This document shows, piece by piece, positions 45,615-54,936 of a stretch of 64,000 nt of DNA (positions are counted from its first letter, which is position 1; each line of letters opens with the position of its first letter). The translations under genes were made by a program, and so were the position numbers. Under the pieces are notes generated by a model. The model searched no databases. It was not told where the DNA came from and saw nothing but the letters and a program-made list of their open reading frames with translations. The stretch is from an uncultured Roseovarius sp. (GTDB lineage Bacteria; Pseudomonadota; Alphaproteobacteria; Rhodobacterales; Rhodobacteraceae): assembly GCA_947496175.1 (NCBI GenBank), contig CANMBU010000002.1:434001-498000 (forward strand), given 5' to 3'.

Positions 45615-46286
45615 ATGCGCGCCAAGCTCTCGGTCATCATTCCGACTCTGAACGCAGCATCAGGGCTTGAGCGATCTTTGCCATCTCTCGCCGAGGGCTT
45701 GCAGGCAGGGCTGATCCGTGAGCTCATTCTATCTGATGGCGGATCTGATGATGCAACGAAACAGATTGCAGATGCGGCAGGCGCTGTTTTCCTGACCGGC
45801 CCGGCCTCTCGCGGCGGCCAACTGCGCCGCGGGGCTGAAGCGGCGGAAGGGGAATGGCTGCTCTTCCTGCATGCCGATAGCGTCTTGCCTGCCAATTGGT
45901 CAGATGCCGTTATTGCGCATCTTCCCTCGGGTGAACCATCGGCGTTTCGATTGAAGTTCGATGCAACAGGTCTGATGCCGACGTTGGTGGCTGGCTGGGC
46001 CAATCTGCGCAGCTGGTTGTTTTCTTTGCCCTATGGTGATCAGGGGCTTCTGGTCGCGCGCAAAGACTATGATTTGGCGGGCGGCTTCAAAGACATTCCG
46101 CTCATGGAAGATGTCGCCATAACCCGGACTCTTGAAAAGCGGATCACGCTCCTGCCGCTTGCACTCACCACAAGCGCTGAGCGGTATGAGCGTAACGGTT
46201 GGCTGCGACGGGGCAGGCAAAATATTGGACTTCTGCTGCGGTATCTGTTTGGCGCAGACCCGGAAAAACTGGCGCGTCGCTATTGA
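45615..46286 (+). CDS. Family 2 glycosyltransferase (TIGR04283-like)
   Basis: 223 aa from the ATG at 45615, behind AGAGGA. GT-A fold: SVIIPTLNAASGLERSLPSL, LILSDGGSDDATKQIADAAG, RGGQLRRGAEAAEGEWLLFL and HADS (DxD-like). The short C-terminal part, with PLMEDVAITRTLEKRITLLP, is typical of the TIGR04283 subgroup. Acceptor unknown. Divergent from the ygfZ-like gene and convergent with the phosphatase gene. Confidence 0.87.
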   Translation: MRAKLSVIIPTLNAASGLERSLPSLAEGLQAGLIRELILSDGGSDDATKQIADAAGAVFLTGPASRGGQLRRGAEAAEGEWLLFLHADSVLPANWSDAVIAHLPSGEPSAFRLKFDATGLMPTLVAGWANLRSWLFSLPYGDQGLLVARKDYDLAGGFKDIPLMEDVAITRTLEKRITLLPLALTTSAERYERNGWLRRGRQNIGLLLRYLFGADPEKLARRY

Positions 46287-46289
46287 ACG

Positions 46290-47006
46290 TCAGAACCATG
46301 GTTTGAATTTAGCTTCAAAGTCCGCTTGCACGGCCAAATGGTCATATTCCTGACGCAACCAGTCCTCAAACCCAATTGGCTCTTTGCTGTTACGTTCCTC
46401 ATAAACATTTAGAATATGGTCCAATACGCCGGTCTTTGACTGTTTGATGTGCAGATACTTGAAACCCAGCATCTTGCGCGCCTCTTTCATGGGGCGCCCT
46501 TCAATCAAAAGAAGATAGAGCGCCGAGGCAAAACCGGCGCGGTCTGACCCTGACTTGCAATGCATGACGAAGGGTTTTTCGATCGTACGAAAATGCCCGA
46601 TCAAATCCAGAATATCCTGCGCTGGCGGCGCATGCCGCGCCTGCATGCTGACCGAAGTCAGGTGCAATCCAATCTCGCGGCAGGTCTCTTCTTCCACGAG
46701 ATAATGCGCAGATGGGTAACTGCCGCGCAGGTTCAGAATTGACTTGATGCCATCAGCTTTCATTTGCTCAAAACGCTTACGCGTTGGGTGGTTCGAGCGA
46801 TACACTCCCGGTGCGATTTGATAAAAGTTCGTGTAAACACCGCGCAGGATCGCGTGATCAAACCACAGGTTATAAATCTGGGCGCGCCTGCGGTTTTCAG
46901 GTGTGGACAGATCCGTGTTGTAGGAGGCGCGCAAGTTGGCCTCCCAATCAGATATGCGTTTGAAAAGCTTCACGTGATTGTGTCCCACCGAATTCATCGG
47001 ACCCAT
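46290..47006 (-). CDS. Tyrosine/dual-specificity protein phosphatase family protein
   Basis: 238 aa. The Cx5R catalytic loop is FVMHCKSGSDRAGFAS; upstream are QIAPGVYRSNHPTRKRFEQM and GIKSILNLRGSYPS, as in PTP/DSP-like proteins. The C-terminus ends EYDHLAVQADFEAKFKPWF. Cytoplasmic, without signal peptide. Target unknown; related enzymes act on phosphoproteins or phosphoinositides. Confidence 0.85.
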   Translation of the reverse strand: MGPMNSVGHNHVKLFKRISDWEANLRASYNTDLSTPENRRRAQIYNLWFDHAILRGVYTNFYQIAPGVYRSNHPTRKRFEQMKADGIKSILNLRGSYPSAHYLVEEETCREIGLHLTSVSMQARHAPPAQDILDLIGHFRTIEKPFVMHCKSGSDRAGFASALYLLLIEGRPMKEARKMLGFKYLHIKQSKTGVLDHILNVYEERNSKEPIGFEDWLRQEYDHLAVQADFEAKFKPWF

Positions 47007-47106
47007 TTAGGGTGCATGGCACATAAGCACAAGCTAAGAGCAGTGCGGAATTGACGGCAGAGAGCATCACGGTAGTCTTGTTGGCGGCATATCAAGGAGT
47101 AAATCG

Positions 47107-48336
47107 ATGAGCGGTGCGGGCGGACGACACTATCTTGCAATTCCCGGACCGTCGATTGTGCCGGACCGCGTGCTTCAGGCGATGCATCGCCCAGCACCCG
47201 ATATCTATTCCGGTGCCCTGGTTGACTCGATCCCACCGCTTGTCGATGACCTGCGCGCTGTTGCCCGAACCAAGGGTGAGGCGGCAATCTACATCGGTAA
47301 CGGGCACGCGGGCTGGGAAGCCGCGATGGCCAATACGCTGCAACCGGGTGACAAGGTGCTTTTCCTGGCCACAGGGCGGTTTGCCTATTCGTGGTCCGAG
47401 ATGGCAGAAGGATTAGGGATCGTATTCGACGTGCTCGATTTCGGGCGGCAAAGCTCCGTCGATCCCAATCAGGTCGAGGCCGCGCTTAGAGCGGATAAAT
47501 CCCATGAAATCAAAGCGGTTATGGTATGCCACGTGGATACCTCTACATCCGTTCGCAACGACATACCGGCCATTCGCGCCGCCATAGATGCCGCTGGTCA
47601 TCCGGCGTTGCTATTTGCCGATTGCATTGCGTCGCTGGCCTGCGACCGATTTGAAATGGACGCGTGGGGCGTTGATGTGACAATGGCCGCCAGCCAAAAG
47701 GGTCTGATGACTCCGCCCGGGCTGGCCTTTGTCTTTTTCAGCGAAAAGGCGGCTCAAGCACGCACCCGGATCGACCGGGTAAGCCGGTATTGGGACTGGG
47801 TGCCACGGGCGCGGCCTGAGATGTTTTACCAGTACTTTATGGGCACCACCCCGACACACCACGTCTTTGGGCTGCGCGCCGCACTCGATATGATTGCCGA
47901 AGAGGGGCTTGAAGCAATCTGGGCGAGACATGAGCGGCTGGCCCGGGCCATATGGGCGGCCTGTGACATTTGGGCTCAGGACGGCCCCCTACGTCTCAAC
48001 ATCGCCAATCGCGACCATCGCAGCCGGGCAGTCACGTCGCTTTCGCTGGATGGGCAAAACGGCACGCGCCTGCGACAGTGGCTTGAGTCCGAAATGGGCC
48101 TGACCTTGGGCATTGGGCTTGGCATGGAAACGCCGGATGACCCCGGATCAGACAGGGCGTTTCGTATTGGTCACATGGGGCATGTGAACGGTCAGGCGGT
48201 TCTGGGCGTGCTCGGGGCTATGGAAGCCGGTCTTAAGTCGTTGGGCATCCCCCATGGTGTTGGCGCCATTGACGCAGCGGCCCGTGAACTGGCCAAAGGT
48301 TCAGCGGCTATGCCCGGCGCAAAAGCAGCCGAGTGA
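47107..48336 (+). CDS. Class V aminotransferase, serine-glyoxylate type
   Basis: 409 aa. PLP fold type I: YLAIPGPSIVPDRVLQAMHR, YIGNGHAGWEAAMAN, CHVDTSTSVRNDI, FADCIASLACDRFEMDAWGV and the PLP Lys in AASQKGLMTPPG. Similar to serine-glyoxylate aminotransferase, which makes hydroxypyruvate and glycine in the serine cycle; alanine-glyoxylate or related activity is possible. A hydroxypyruvate-reductase-type gene lies at 4222 but is not linked. Confidence 0.88.
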   Translation: MSGAGGRHYLAIPGPSIVPDRVLQAMHRPAPDIYSGALVDSIPPLVDDLRAVARTKGEAAIYIGNGHAGWEAAMANTLQPGDKVLFLATGRFAYSWSEMAEGLGIVFDVLDFGRQSSVDPNQVEAALRADKSHEIKAVMVCHVDTSTSVRNDIPAIRAAIDAAGHPALLFADCIASLACDRFEMDAWGVDVTMAASQKGLMTPPGLAFVFFSEKAAQARTRIDRVSRYWDWVPRARPEMFYQYFMGTTPTHHVFGLRAALDMIAEEGLEAIWARHERLARAIWAACDIWAQDGPLRLNIANRDHRSRAVTSLSLDGQNGTRLRQWLESEMGLTLGIGLGMETPDDPGSDRAFRIGHMGHVNGQAVLGVLGAMEAGLKSLGIPHGVGAIDAAARELAKGSAAMPGAKAAE

Positions 48337-48487
48337 TTGCCCAATTGATCAACCATCCCGCCGCCAGCACGATGTGAAAGCCGAAGACGGCCCAAAGGAC
48401 CATGAAAATCCAGATCAAGTTAACAGCCCCCATCACAAGGGCAGCATTGGTGTAATTGGGAGCTTCTGACACTTCACGATCACGCAT
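48308..48487 (-). CDS. Small membrane protein
   Basis: 59 aa from the ATG at 48487. A soluble start (RDREVSEAPNYTN) is followed by two hydrophobic segments (ALVMGAVNLIWIFMVLWAVF and FHIVLAAGWLINWAITRLL). It overlaps the aminotransferase 3' end by 29 bases on the opposite strand and lies just downstream of hisC. No known function. Confidence 0.65.
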   Translation of the reverse strand: MRDREVSEAPNYTNAALVMGAVNLIWIFMVLWAVFGFHIVLAAGWLINWAITRLLLRRA

Positions 48488-48572
48488 GGTTAAAACAGTA
48501 ACGCAGCTTTTTAAATTTTCAGATAAAATTTCTGCGTTCGGCGTGTTTTTTCCAATTTCCCGATTGGATGGT

Positions 48573-49679
48573 CTATCCGCGTGCAATCTGAAGCGCTTTG
48601 GGAAGGGTTGTTTCCAAGAGAGCCATATCCGCTTTCGGGCCGCAGCTGATGCGAATGCATCTATCTTGTGGCGCGACGAATGGCATGCGAACAAACACAC
48701 CTTGCTCAACCAACGCGGCCAGCACGCGCCGAGCAAATGCGCCGTCCAAACCGCACTCCACCGCGACGAAATTTGTTGCCGATGGCAAGGCCAGTAGTCC
48801 ATTGCCGCTTGCGATTTCGCTGATCCGGTCCCGCGCTGCGGCCACATCCGTACAGGTCTTTGCCAGCCACTGGGCGTCCTGCAAGGCCGCCAGCGCACCG
48901 ATCTGCGCCACCCGGTTCATCCCGAAATGATTGCGGATCTTGTCAAAGCTCTGAACCAACTCCGCAGCAGCCATGGCGTAGCCGACACGCGCCCCGGCCA
49001 TGCCGTAGGCTTTGGAAAAGGTGCGCATGCGAATAACGCGGGGGTCGTCAATCGCAATGCTCGGTGCTGTACCTTCTGGCGCAAACTCCACATAGGCCTC
49101 ATCCAGCACCAACAAACATCCGTCGGGCAGGTCATCCAGCGCGCGGGCAAGCGCCGGGCCTTCGTGCCAGGTGCCCATCGGATTATCCGGATTGGCGAGA
49201 TACACAAGCTTCGCGCCAACTTCTTTCGCTTTGGTAAACAGAGCGAACGGGTCTTCGTGGTCATCGCTGTAGGGCACTTTGTGCAACATCCCACCAAACC
49301 CCGCCACATGGTAGTTGAACGTGGGATAAGCGCCGTCCGATGTCACCACGGCATCACCTGGCCCGATCATGAGCCGCACGAGGTAGCCCAGAAGCCCGTC
49401 AATCCCTTCGCCCACAACGATATTTTCCATACCGATACCGTGATGCACGGCCAGTGCTGCGCGTAAATCATGGCTGGTTGGATCACCGTACATCCAGATA
49501 TCGCCGGTGGCCGCCTGCATTGCGGCGATCGCTTTGGGAGAGGGGCCAAAGACATTCTCATTGGCCCCCAGCCGCGCGGCAAAGGCGGCACCACGGGTGC
49601 GTTCCTGCTCTTCGGGGCCGACAAACGGCACCGTGGCGGGCAGCGAGTCGACCAGTTTTGTGTAGCGTGGGCCAGTCAT
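48573..49679 (-). CDS. hisC: Histidinol-phosphate aminotransferase family protein
   Basis: 368 aa. PLP aminotransferase class I/II: ARLGANENVFGPSP, GDPTSHDLRAALAVHHG, GEGIDGLLGYLVRLMIGPGD, YLANPDNPMGTWH, LDEAYVEFAP and the PLP Lys in TFSKAYGMAGARVGY. It converts imidazole-acetol phosphate to histidinol phosphate, though HisC-like paralogues also act on aromatic amino acids, and the hisSZG operon is far away, so the precise role is uncertain. Confidence 0.82.
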   Translation of the reverse strand: MTGPRYTKLVDSLPATVPFVGPEEQERTRGAAFAARLGANENVFGPSPKAIAAMQAATGDIWMYGDPTSHDLRAALAVHHGIGMENIVVGEGIDGLLGYLVRLMIGPGDAVVTSDGAYPTFNYHVAGFGGMLHKVPYSDDHEDPFALFTKAKEVGAKLVYLANPDNPMGTWHEGPALARALDDLPDGCLLVLDEAYVEFAPEGTAPSIAIDDPRVIRMRTFSKAYGMAGARVGYAMAAAELVQSFDKIRNHFGMNRVAQIGALAALQDAQWLAKTCTDVAAARDRISEIASGNGLLALPSATNFVAVECGLDGAFARRVLAALVEQGVFVRMPFVAPQDRCIRISCGPKADMALLETTLPKALQIARG

Positions 49680-49779
49680 GACCCGCAGATAACGTCATCA
49701 TCAGCGCGTAGGCAAGCCCTTGAAAACATGGCGTTCGCGCATAGATGAGAATCGTTCGCAAGTACAAGGAGGGCAAGGT

Positions 49780-49944
49780 ATGCCCAATCTCACGCGCCGC
49801 AGTTTTATCGCCGCCACCATTGCCGCCGGGGGCGTGCGCGCCGTGCCAATGATCGCCACGCGCACGGGTGGGCGGCGCATCCTGACGCTGGTCTATGACA
49901 AGGGCCTTGGCATGATGCGCGCCGTGGAGCGGGTTGTGCCCTGA
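49780..49944 (+). CDS. Short protein with twin-arginine-like N-terminus
   Basis: 54 aa with a strong RBS (AAGGAGGG) before the ATG at 49780. TRRSFIAATIAAGGVRAV looks like a Tat signal (RRSFIAA), after which only about 30 residues remain (GGRRILTLVYDKGLGMMRAV). It may be a genuine small exported protein or the leftover head of a longer Tat substrate. No similarity is recognised. Confidence 0.55.
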   Translation: MPNLTRRSFIAATIAAGGVRAVPMIATRTGGRRILTLVYDKGLGMMRAVERVVP

Positions 49945-50003
49945 CGTCGCGCTGGTCAGCGGGCCACTCTTGCGCTTTCATGGGGGCAACCAAGGAGGTC
50001 CCT

Positions 50004-50792
50004 ATGCCGCGCGTTTCCGTTGAATTCGAAGATCATATCGCCCGGGTGACACTGACCCGGCCCGACAAACGCAACGCCATGGACATCAAGATGGCCGAGG
50101 AAATTGTCGCGGCAGGGCATGGGCTTAGCGCTCGCGATGACATCCGCGCCGTAGTGCTCGCGGGCGAAGGGCAGGCCTTTTGCGCCGGGCTTGACGTGAT
50201 GAGCTTTGCCCAATTCGCCGCTCAGGATCCCGAGGCGTTCGTCATGCCGCGCACCCATGGCTCTGGCAACCTGTTTCAGGAGGTCGCCATGGTGTGGCGC
50301 AAACTGCCCGTACCGGTTATCGCGGCCCTGCACGGGGTGTGCTACGGCGCGGGGTTTCAGCTGGCGCTTGGTGCGGATATTCGCATTGCGGATCAAGAGG
50401 TTAAGCTAGCCATCATGGAAATGAAATGGGGGCTCATCCCGGATATGGGTGGCATGGTCCTTCTGCCGCGGCTGACGCGGTCGGATGTGATCCGACAGAT
50501 GATCTATACGGCAACCCCGATTGAGGCGCAGAAGGCGCTGGACTGGGGTCTGGTGACAGAGGTTGCCGAGGATGTGCAGGCCCGTGCGATGGCATTAGCT
50601 GCTGAAATTGCAGGGAAATCCCCATCGGCAATTCGCGCGGCCAAGCGTCTGATTGGCTTTGCCGAAACCGGCGCGGATGAGGAGGCTGTTCTTCTGGCCG
50701 AAAGCCGCGAACAGGCCGACCTCATAGGCAAACCGCATCAGATGGAGGTCATCGCCGCCAACATGGCCGGGCGGGCACCAAAGTTCGAGTAA
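50004..50792 (+). CDS. Enoyl-CoA hydratase/isomerase (crotonase) family protein
   Basis: 262 aa from the ATG at 50004 behind AAGGAGGT. Crotonase fold: TRPDKRNAMDIKMAEEIV, AVVLAGEGQAFCAGLDVMSF (oxyanion hole), GVCYGAGFQLALGADIRI and KLAIMEMKWGLIPDMGG. The Glu position of classic hydratases reads EMKWGLIPD. Acts on an acyl-CoA; substrate unknown. Followed by the 11-bp direct repeats and a terminator. Confidence 0.88.
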   Translation: MPRVSVEFEDHIARVTLTRPDKRNAMDIKMAEEIVAAGHGLSARDDIRAVVLAGEGQAFCAGLDVMSFAQFAAQDPEAFVMPRTHGSGNLFQEVAMVWRKLPVPVIAALHGVCYGAGFQLALGADIRIADQEVKLAIMEMKWGLIPDMGGMVLLPRLTRSDVIRQMIYTATPIEAQKALDWGLVTEVAEDVQARAMALAAEIAGKSPSAIRAAKRLIGFAETGADEEAVLLAESREQADLIGKPHQMEVIAANMAGRAPKFE

Positions 50793-50806
50793 GGGCAAAA
50801 ACCAAC

Positions 50807-50857
50807 GTCGGTAACATGTCGGTATTGCGTCGGTATCACGTCGGTGCGGATGTCGGT
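50807..50857 (+). repeat. Five GTCGGT repeats at 11-bp period
   Basis: GTCGGT starts at 50807, 50818, 50829, 50840 and 50852, so successive copies are 11, 11, 11 and 12 bases apart; most are preceded by C, A or T and followed by A/G. This phasing, close to one helical turn, is that of iteron-like protein binding sites, but the array lies between two gene ends, not upstream of a promoter. Confidence 0.6.
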
Positions 50858-50873
50858 GTTCCTGAAATTGAAA

Positions 50874-50905
50874 CGCCGCGCCTGAGGCGGGCGCGGCGGT
50901 TTTTG
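50874..50905 (+). terminator. Rho-independent terminator after the crotonase gene
   Basis: CGCCGCGCC (50874-50882) pairs with GGCGCGGCG (50890-50898), followed by GTTTTT. Confidence 0.88.
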
Positions 50906-50929
50906 AGTATTTCGGGAACGATGAAAGCC
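50904..50929 (+). repeat. GRGTATTT...GAAG motif, copy 2
   Basis: It reads GAGTATTTCGGGAACGATGA then AAGCC. It lies at the end of valS, antisense to it, directly after the terminator tail. Confidence 0.45.
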
Positions 50930-50933
50930 TAGG

Positions 50934-53900
50934 TCAGCCCAGCTCGTTCAGCCGCTCAAGCGCGGCCTTCAGCTTGGCCTCTTCATCTTCCTTGATGGCG
51001 AGGTTTTCGCGGGCCTCTTTGACCACCTCATCAGGCGCGCTTTCGACGAATTTCGGGTTGTTGAGCCGCCCCCGCAGCCCACCCAGTTCCTTGGCCAGCT
51101 TGCCCAGCGTTTTCTCCAGCCGCGCCTTTTCCTCGCCCACGTCGATCACATCTGCCAGAGGCAGGCCAAAGCTCGCGCCTTCGGCCGCGATGGTGATGCA
51201 GCCTTTGGGGAAGGCGTCCACTTCGGTAAGCCCCTCAATACGCGCCAGCCGCTGGATCATCACCTCATTGTTGGCCCAGGCGGCCCGAGCCGCATCGGAC
51301 ATGGCGGTGACGACCAGAGGCGTCTTGAGCCCCACAGGCACATGCACCTGCGCGCGCGCGGATCGAACGCTTTCAATCAGCGAAATGGCCCAGTTCATCT
51401 CGGCATCGGCCGCTGGATCAATCAGCTCGTCGCCATAGCTCGGCCAATCGGCGTGAATGAGCATTTTCTCACGTTTTCCGAGAGTCCCCCAGAGTTCTTC
51501 CGTCACAAAAGGCATGATCGGGTGCAGCAGGATCAGGCATTGGTCAATCACCCAGGCCATGGTCTCTTGCGTCTCGGCCTTGGTCGCCGCATCGCCATCC
51601 ATAAGCAGGGGTTTGGAGAATTCCACATACCAATCACAGACTTTGCCCCAGACAAAACCATAGAGCGCATTGGCGGCGTCGTTGAAACGGTACTGCGAGA
51701 GCGCGGAATCGACGACACCCCGAATTTTCGCAGTTTCGCCAAGAATCCAACGGTTTACCGTGGCTTTTGGCTGTGGGATTGCACCGCTGCTGCCAACCGC
51801 CTCATTCATTTCGGCGAAACGGGCGGCGTTCCAGAGCTTTGTGCCGAAATTCCGATATCCTGCAATGCGTTGCGTGCTGAGCTTCAGGTCGCGGCCCATG
51901 GCGGCCATGGCGGTGAGCGTGAAGCGCACGGCATCGGCGCCGTATTCGTCAATCAGCTCCAGAGGGTCGAGAACATTGCCCAGGGATTTGGACATCTTCT
52001 TGCCCTTCTCGTCGCGGACGAGGGCGTGGACATAAACGTCCTTGAACGGCTTTTCGTCAACCACGGCGTATTGCATCATCATCATCCGGGCGACCCAGAA
52101 GAAGATGATGTCAAAGCCGGTGACGAGGACGGACGTGGGGAAGTATTTCTTCAGTTCTTCCGTGTCTTCCGGCCAGCCGAGCGTGCCGATGGGCCAGAGC
52201 CCTGAGGAGAACCAGGTGTCGAGGACGTCGGGGTCGCGGCTTATGTGGATAGTGGAAATGCGGTATTGCTCTTCAATGAAGCCACCGCCAGATGCAGTTG
52301 GAAGTGGTTCCTTTCGTCCGTCAGCGGTATCTTCAATGCGCTGAATTCCTACTTCTACGCCAGAACCGAGTTTTTCTTGATAGAAAACTTTTGCCAATGC
52401 CAAAGCTTCGTTTTCCGTCGGTGCACAGAACTCCTTACCGACGAGGTCGACAATCTGTCCCTCTTTGTCAAGAGATGGACCAAACCAAACCGGAATCTGA
52501 TGCCCCCACCAGAGCTGGCGGGAGATGCACCAGGGCTCGATATTTTCCAGCCAGTTGAAATAGACCTTGCGGTCCTGCTCCGGCATGATGTTGACCTCGC
52601 CGGATTTCACCGCCTCGATGGCGGGGCCGACGATTTTGTCGGTGTCCACAAACCATTGGTCGGTCAGCATCGGTTCGATAACGACCTTCGAGCGGTCGCC
52701 GAAGGGCTGCATGATGGGTTTCGATTCAACGAAGGGGGTCATTTGCATGTCATCCCCGGCTTGACCGGGGATCTCTTCGTCAAGAGGTCCTCGGGTCGAG
52801 CCCGAGGATGACGCTGCTTCGCCCTGAGCGGCAACCATCACGGCCAACCCTTCGCTGGTGATCTGTTCCACCACCCTCTTACGCGCCTCAAACCGATCCA
52901 GCCCACGCAGATCATCGGGAATGAGATTAACCGTATCGACCTCTGCCTCGCTGAGACTGCGCTCTCCCTTGGCCACCGCCATGGCAATCTCGGCGGCTTG
53001 CGCATAAGGCGCGCCATCGGCGCGCATCGCGCCACGCGTGTCCATCAAGCGGTACATCGGAATGCCGCCGCGTTTGGCAACCTCATAGTCGTTGAAGTCA
53101 TGCGCGCCGGTGATCTTCACCGCACCGGAGCCAAAGTCGGGATCTGGGTATTCATCGGTGATGATCGGAATGAGGCGGCGATGCTCTTTGGGGCCAACTG
53201 GAATTTCGCAGAGTTTTCCGACGATTGGTGCGTAGCGTTCATCAGATGGGTGAACCGCAACGGCCCCATCGCCCAGCATGGTTTCGGGTCGGGTTGTGGC
53301 GATGGAGATGTAGTCGCGGGTCTCTTCAAGGATCACGTTGCCGTCTTCGTCCTTCTCCACATAGGTGTAGATCGCGCCCCCGGCGAGCGGGTATTTGAAG
53401 TGCCACATATGCCCCGCGACTTCGATATTCTCGACCTCAAGATCGGAAATGGCAGTCTCAAAATGCGGGTCCCAGTTCACCAGACGCTTGCCGCGATAGA
53501 TGAGGCCCTTGTTGTACATGTCGACAAAGACCTTGATGACGGCATCATGGAAATTGCCCTCTTCCCCTTCGGGTGCGGACGGCGCGCCAGACATGGTGAA
53601 GGCCTCGCGCGACCAGTCACAGGAGGCACCAAGGCGTTTGAGTTGCCCGATGATGGTGCCGCGCGACTTGATTTTCTGCTGCCAGACACGTTTTTCGAAA
53701 GCTTCGCGGCCCATTTGAACGCGTGTGGGTTCCTGATGCTCCATCATATCGCGTTCAGTCACCATCTGCGTGGCGATACCTGCGTGATCGGTGCCCGGCT
53801 GCCAGAGCGTGTCAAAGCCTCGCATCCGGTGCCAGCGAATGAGAATATCCTGCAACGTGTTGTTGAACGCGTGGCCCATATGTAGCGAACCCGTCACATT

Positions 53901-54038
53901 GGGCGGTGGGATCATGATAGAAAACGGCTCGGCCCCCGGCTTGGCATTGGCCCCGGCCTTGAAAGCGCCGCTCTCTTCCCAGGCCTTTGACAGGCGTGGT
54001 TCGGCCTCGGCCGCATTGAATGTCTTGTCCATGCCCAT
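50934..54038 (-). CDS. valS: Valyl-tRNA synthetase
   Basis: 1034 aa from the ATG at 54038 (GAGGT nine bases upstream; 54032 is also possible). Class Ia motifs: [17 protein letters not shown] (HIGH-type), the CP1 editing domain, [25 protein letters not shown] in [14 protein letters not shown], the anticodon-binding domain and the C-terminal coiled coil ([19 protein letters not shown]). It charges tRNA-Val and edits Thr. Residues about 409-430 ([18 protein letters not shown]) are encoded by a palindromic repeat inserted in frame just before the conserved [10 protein letters not shown]. Confidence 0.96.
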   Translation of the reverse strand: MGMDKTFNAAEAEPRLSKAWEESGAFKAGANAKPGAEPFSIMIPPPNVTGSLHMGHAFNNTLQDILIRWHRMRGFDTLWQPGTDHAGIATQMVTERDMMEHQEPTRVQMGREAFEKRVWQQKIKSRGTIIGQLKRLGASCDWSREAFTMSGAPSAPEGEEGNFHDAVIKVFVDMYNKGLIYRGKRLVNWDPHFETAISDLEVENIEVAGHMWHFKYPLAGGAIYTYVEKDEDGNVILEETRDYISIATTRPETMLGDGAVAVHPSDERYAPIVGKLCEIPVGPKEHRRLIPIITDEYPDPDFGSGAVKITGAHDFNDYEVAKRGGIPMYRLMDTRGAMRADGAPYAQAAEIAMAVAKGERSLSEAEVDTVNLIPDDLRGLDRFEARKRVVEQITSEGLAVMVAAQGEAASSSGSTRGPLDEEIPGQAGDDMQMTPFVESKPIMQPFGDRSKVVIEPMLTDQWFVDTDKIVGPAIEAVKSGEVNIMPEQDRKVYFNWLENIEPWCISRQLWWGHQIPVWFGPSLDKEGQIVDLVGKEFCAPTENEALALAKVFYQEKLGSGVEVGIQRIEDTADGRKEPLPTASGGGFIEEQYRISTIHISRDPDVLDTWFSSGLWPIGTLGWPEDTEELKKYFPTSVLVTGFDIIFFWVARMMMMQYAVVDEKPFKDVYVHALVRDEKGKKMSKSLGNVLDPLELIDEYGADAVRFTLTAMAAMGRDLKLSTQRIAGYRNFGTKLWNAARFAEMNEAVGSSGAIPQPKATVNRWILGETAKIRGVVDSALSQYRFNDAANALYGFVWGKVCDWYVEFSKPLLMDGDAATKAETQETMAWVIDQCLILLHPIMPFVTEELWGTLGKREKMLIHADWPSYGDELIDPAADAEMNWAISLIESVRSARAQVHVPVGLKTPLVVTAMSDAARAAWANNEVMIQRLARIEGLTEVDAFPKGCITIAAEGASFGLPLADVIDVGEEKARLEKTLGKLAKELGGLRGRLNNPKFVESAPDEVVKEARENLAIKEDEEAKLKAALERLNELG
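52749..52812. repeat. Palindromic repeat element inserted in frame within valS
   Basis: Outer GTCATCC...GGATGAC ends (52749 and 52812) enclose two hairpins, CCCCGG-CTTGA-CCGGGG and CCTCGGG-TCGAG-CCCGAGG. Similar palindromes are common as intergenic repeats in alphaproteobacteria; here one is translated as part of ValRS. Confidence 0.8.
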
Positions 54039-54113
54039 GTCGCGGGACCTCGTGCTCGTCTTTTGCGTTGACGCTCGAATACCCAAATGGCCGGGCAAGG
54101 GGAAGAGGCAGGG

Positions 54114-54139
54114 AGGGGTATTTGGAACAAGAAAGAAGC
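54114..54139 (+). repeat. GRGTATTT...GAAG motif, copy 3
   Basis: It reads GGGGTATTTGGAACAAGAAA then GAAGC, upstream of valS. With the minus-strand copy at 54281 it forms an inverted pair around 54140-54280, a stretch in which I see no gene. Confidence 0.5.
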
Positions 54140-54280
54140 AGCACACGCTTTCTTAACCATGGATTGGTAGGACATGCGGGCGGTACAGGCTGGGGAGCCG
54201 ATGACCGCACAAGGAAGAAGCCGCCCCACCTGTGCCTGGCCGCAGCGCCGGACTTGGCATGGGTCGGGGCGCTTCGACTG

Positions 54281-54306
54281 GGCTTCTTTCTTGTTGAAAA
54301 TACCCG
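54281..54306 (-). repeat. GRGTATTT...GAAG motif, copy 4
   Basis: On the minus strand it reads CGGGTATTTTCAACAAGAAA then GAAGCC, ten bases after the stop of the HD-domain gene and in the same sense. Confidence 0.55.
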
Positions 54307-54315
54307 AAAAGCGCG

Positions 54316-54936
54316 TCAGTTGCGGTGAGCGGCCCGTTTTTGATCGACCAGCGGTTCGCGTACGCCTGCGCGGATTACGTCGGGGTCATAGGGCTGTCGG
54401 GCGAACACCTCTTCGACCATGGGCGCGAAGAATTCGAGTGGCAGATCGTCATAGTCGGGGTCAAAGCTGGCTTGGTCCCAGCGTTCGCAAAACTCGGCGC
54501 AATCGTTGAAGTATTGGTGACCGGCGTGCCGGTCGCGTTTGTTGGGGTCTGCCCCGTCAAGGTGGTGGCCATAATAGACCATCTGAAAATCACCATGGGT
54601 CGCCACGACCCAGGTGCATTGCTCGCGCACGAAAGGTTTGAGGATCGTGGCGGCGTATTCATCGTGATTGTAGGGCGCGTAGATGTCACCGATATCGTGC
54701 AGAAGGGCGGCGACAACCCAATCGATATCCGCGCCATCCCGCCAGGCGCGGGTGGCCGATTGCACCGAATGGCCCAGACGTGTGACCTGATAGCCTGACA
54801 GGCTTTCGTCCAACTCGACCATCGCCTTCATCAGGCGGCGGGCGGTGTGTTTGGTGTGGTCAATTTCATGAGCGGTCAGGAATTCGTAATCTTCCTTCGT
54901 GCCGTCCTTCATTTGTGTGAAGCTGACTTTGTCCAT
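54316..54936 (-). CDS. HD-domain diiron-oxygenase-like protein (PhnZ/TmpB-like)
   Basis: 206 aa. All six ligands of the mixed-valent diiron HD oxygenases are visible in order: LGHSVQSA, ALLHDIGD, YNHDEYAA, ATHGDFQ and WDQASFDPDYDD. PhnZ and TmpB use this fold to cleave alpha-hydroxyphosphonates. The Tyr/Glu lid pair known in PhnZ is not matched (LSGY before the first His), so another substrate is likely. It starts one base into the stop of the dioxygenase gene, which would supply the hydroxylated substrate. Simple HD phosphohydrolase is the alternative. Confidence 0.75.
   Translation of the reverse strand: MDKVSFTQMKDGTKEDYEFLTAHEIDHTKHTARRLMKAMVELDESLSGYQVTRLGHSVQSATRAWRDGADIDWVVAALLHDIGDIYAPYNHDEYAATILKPFVREQCTWVVATHGDFQMVYYGHHLDGADPNKRDRHAGHQYFNDCAEFCERWDQASFDPDYDDLPLEFFAPMVEEVFARQPYDPDVIRAGVREPLVDQKRAAHRN

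Noticed and set aside
44804..46003. 399-codon version of the ygfZ-like gene
   Set aside because: The extra N-terminal 152 residues overlap the glycosyltransferase gene antisense and have no family similarity.
50807..50857. CRISPR array
   Set aside because: Units are only 11 bases with no spacers of constant length, and no cas genes are near; the Cas4-like nuclease at 357 is not accompanied by other cas genes.
54140..54280. Gene between the two inverted GRGTATTT copies
   Set aside because: No start with RBS and no coding pattern on either strand; the open frames there are remnants of GC bias.
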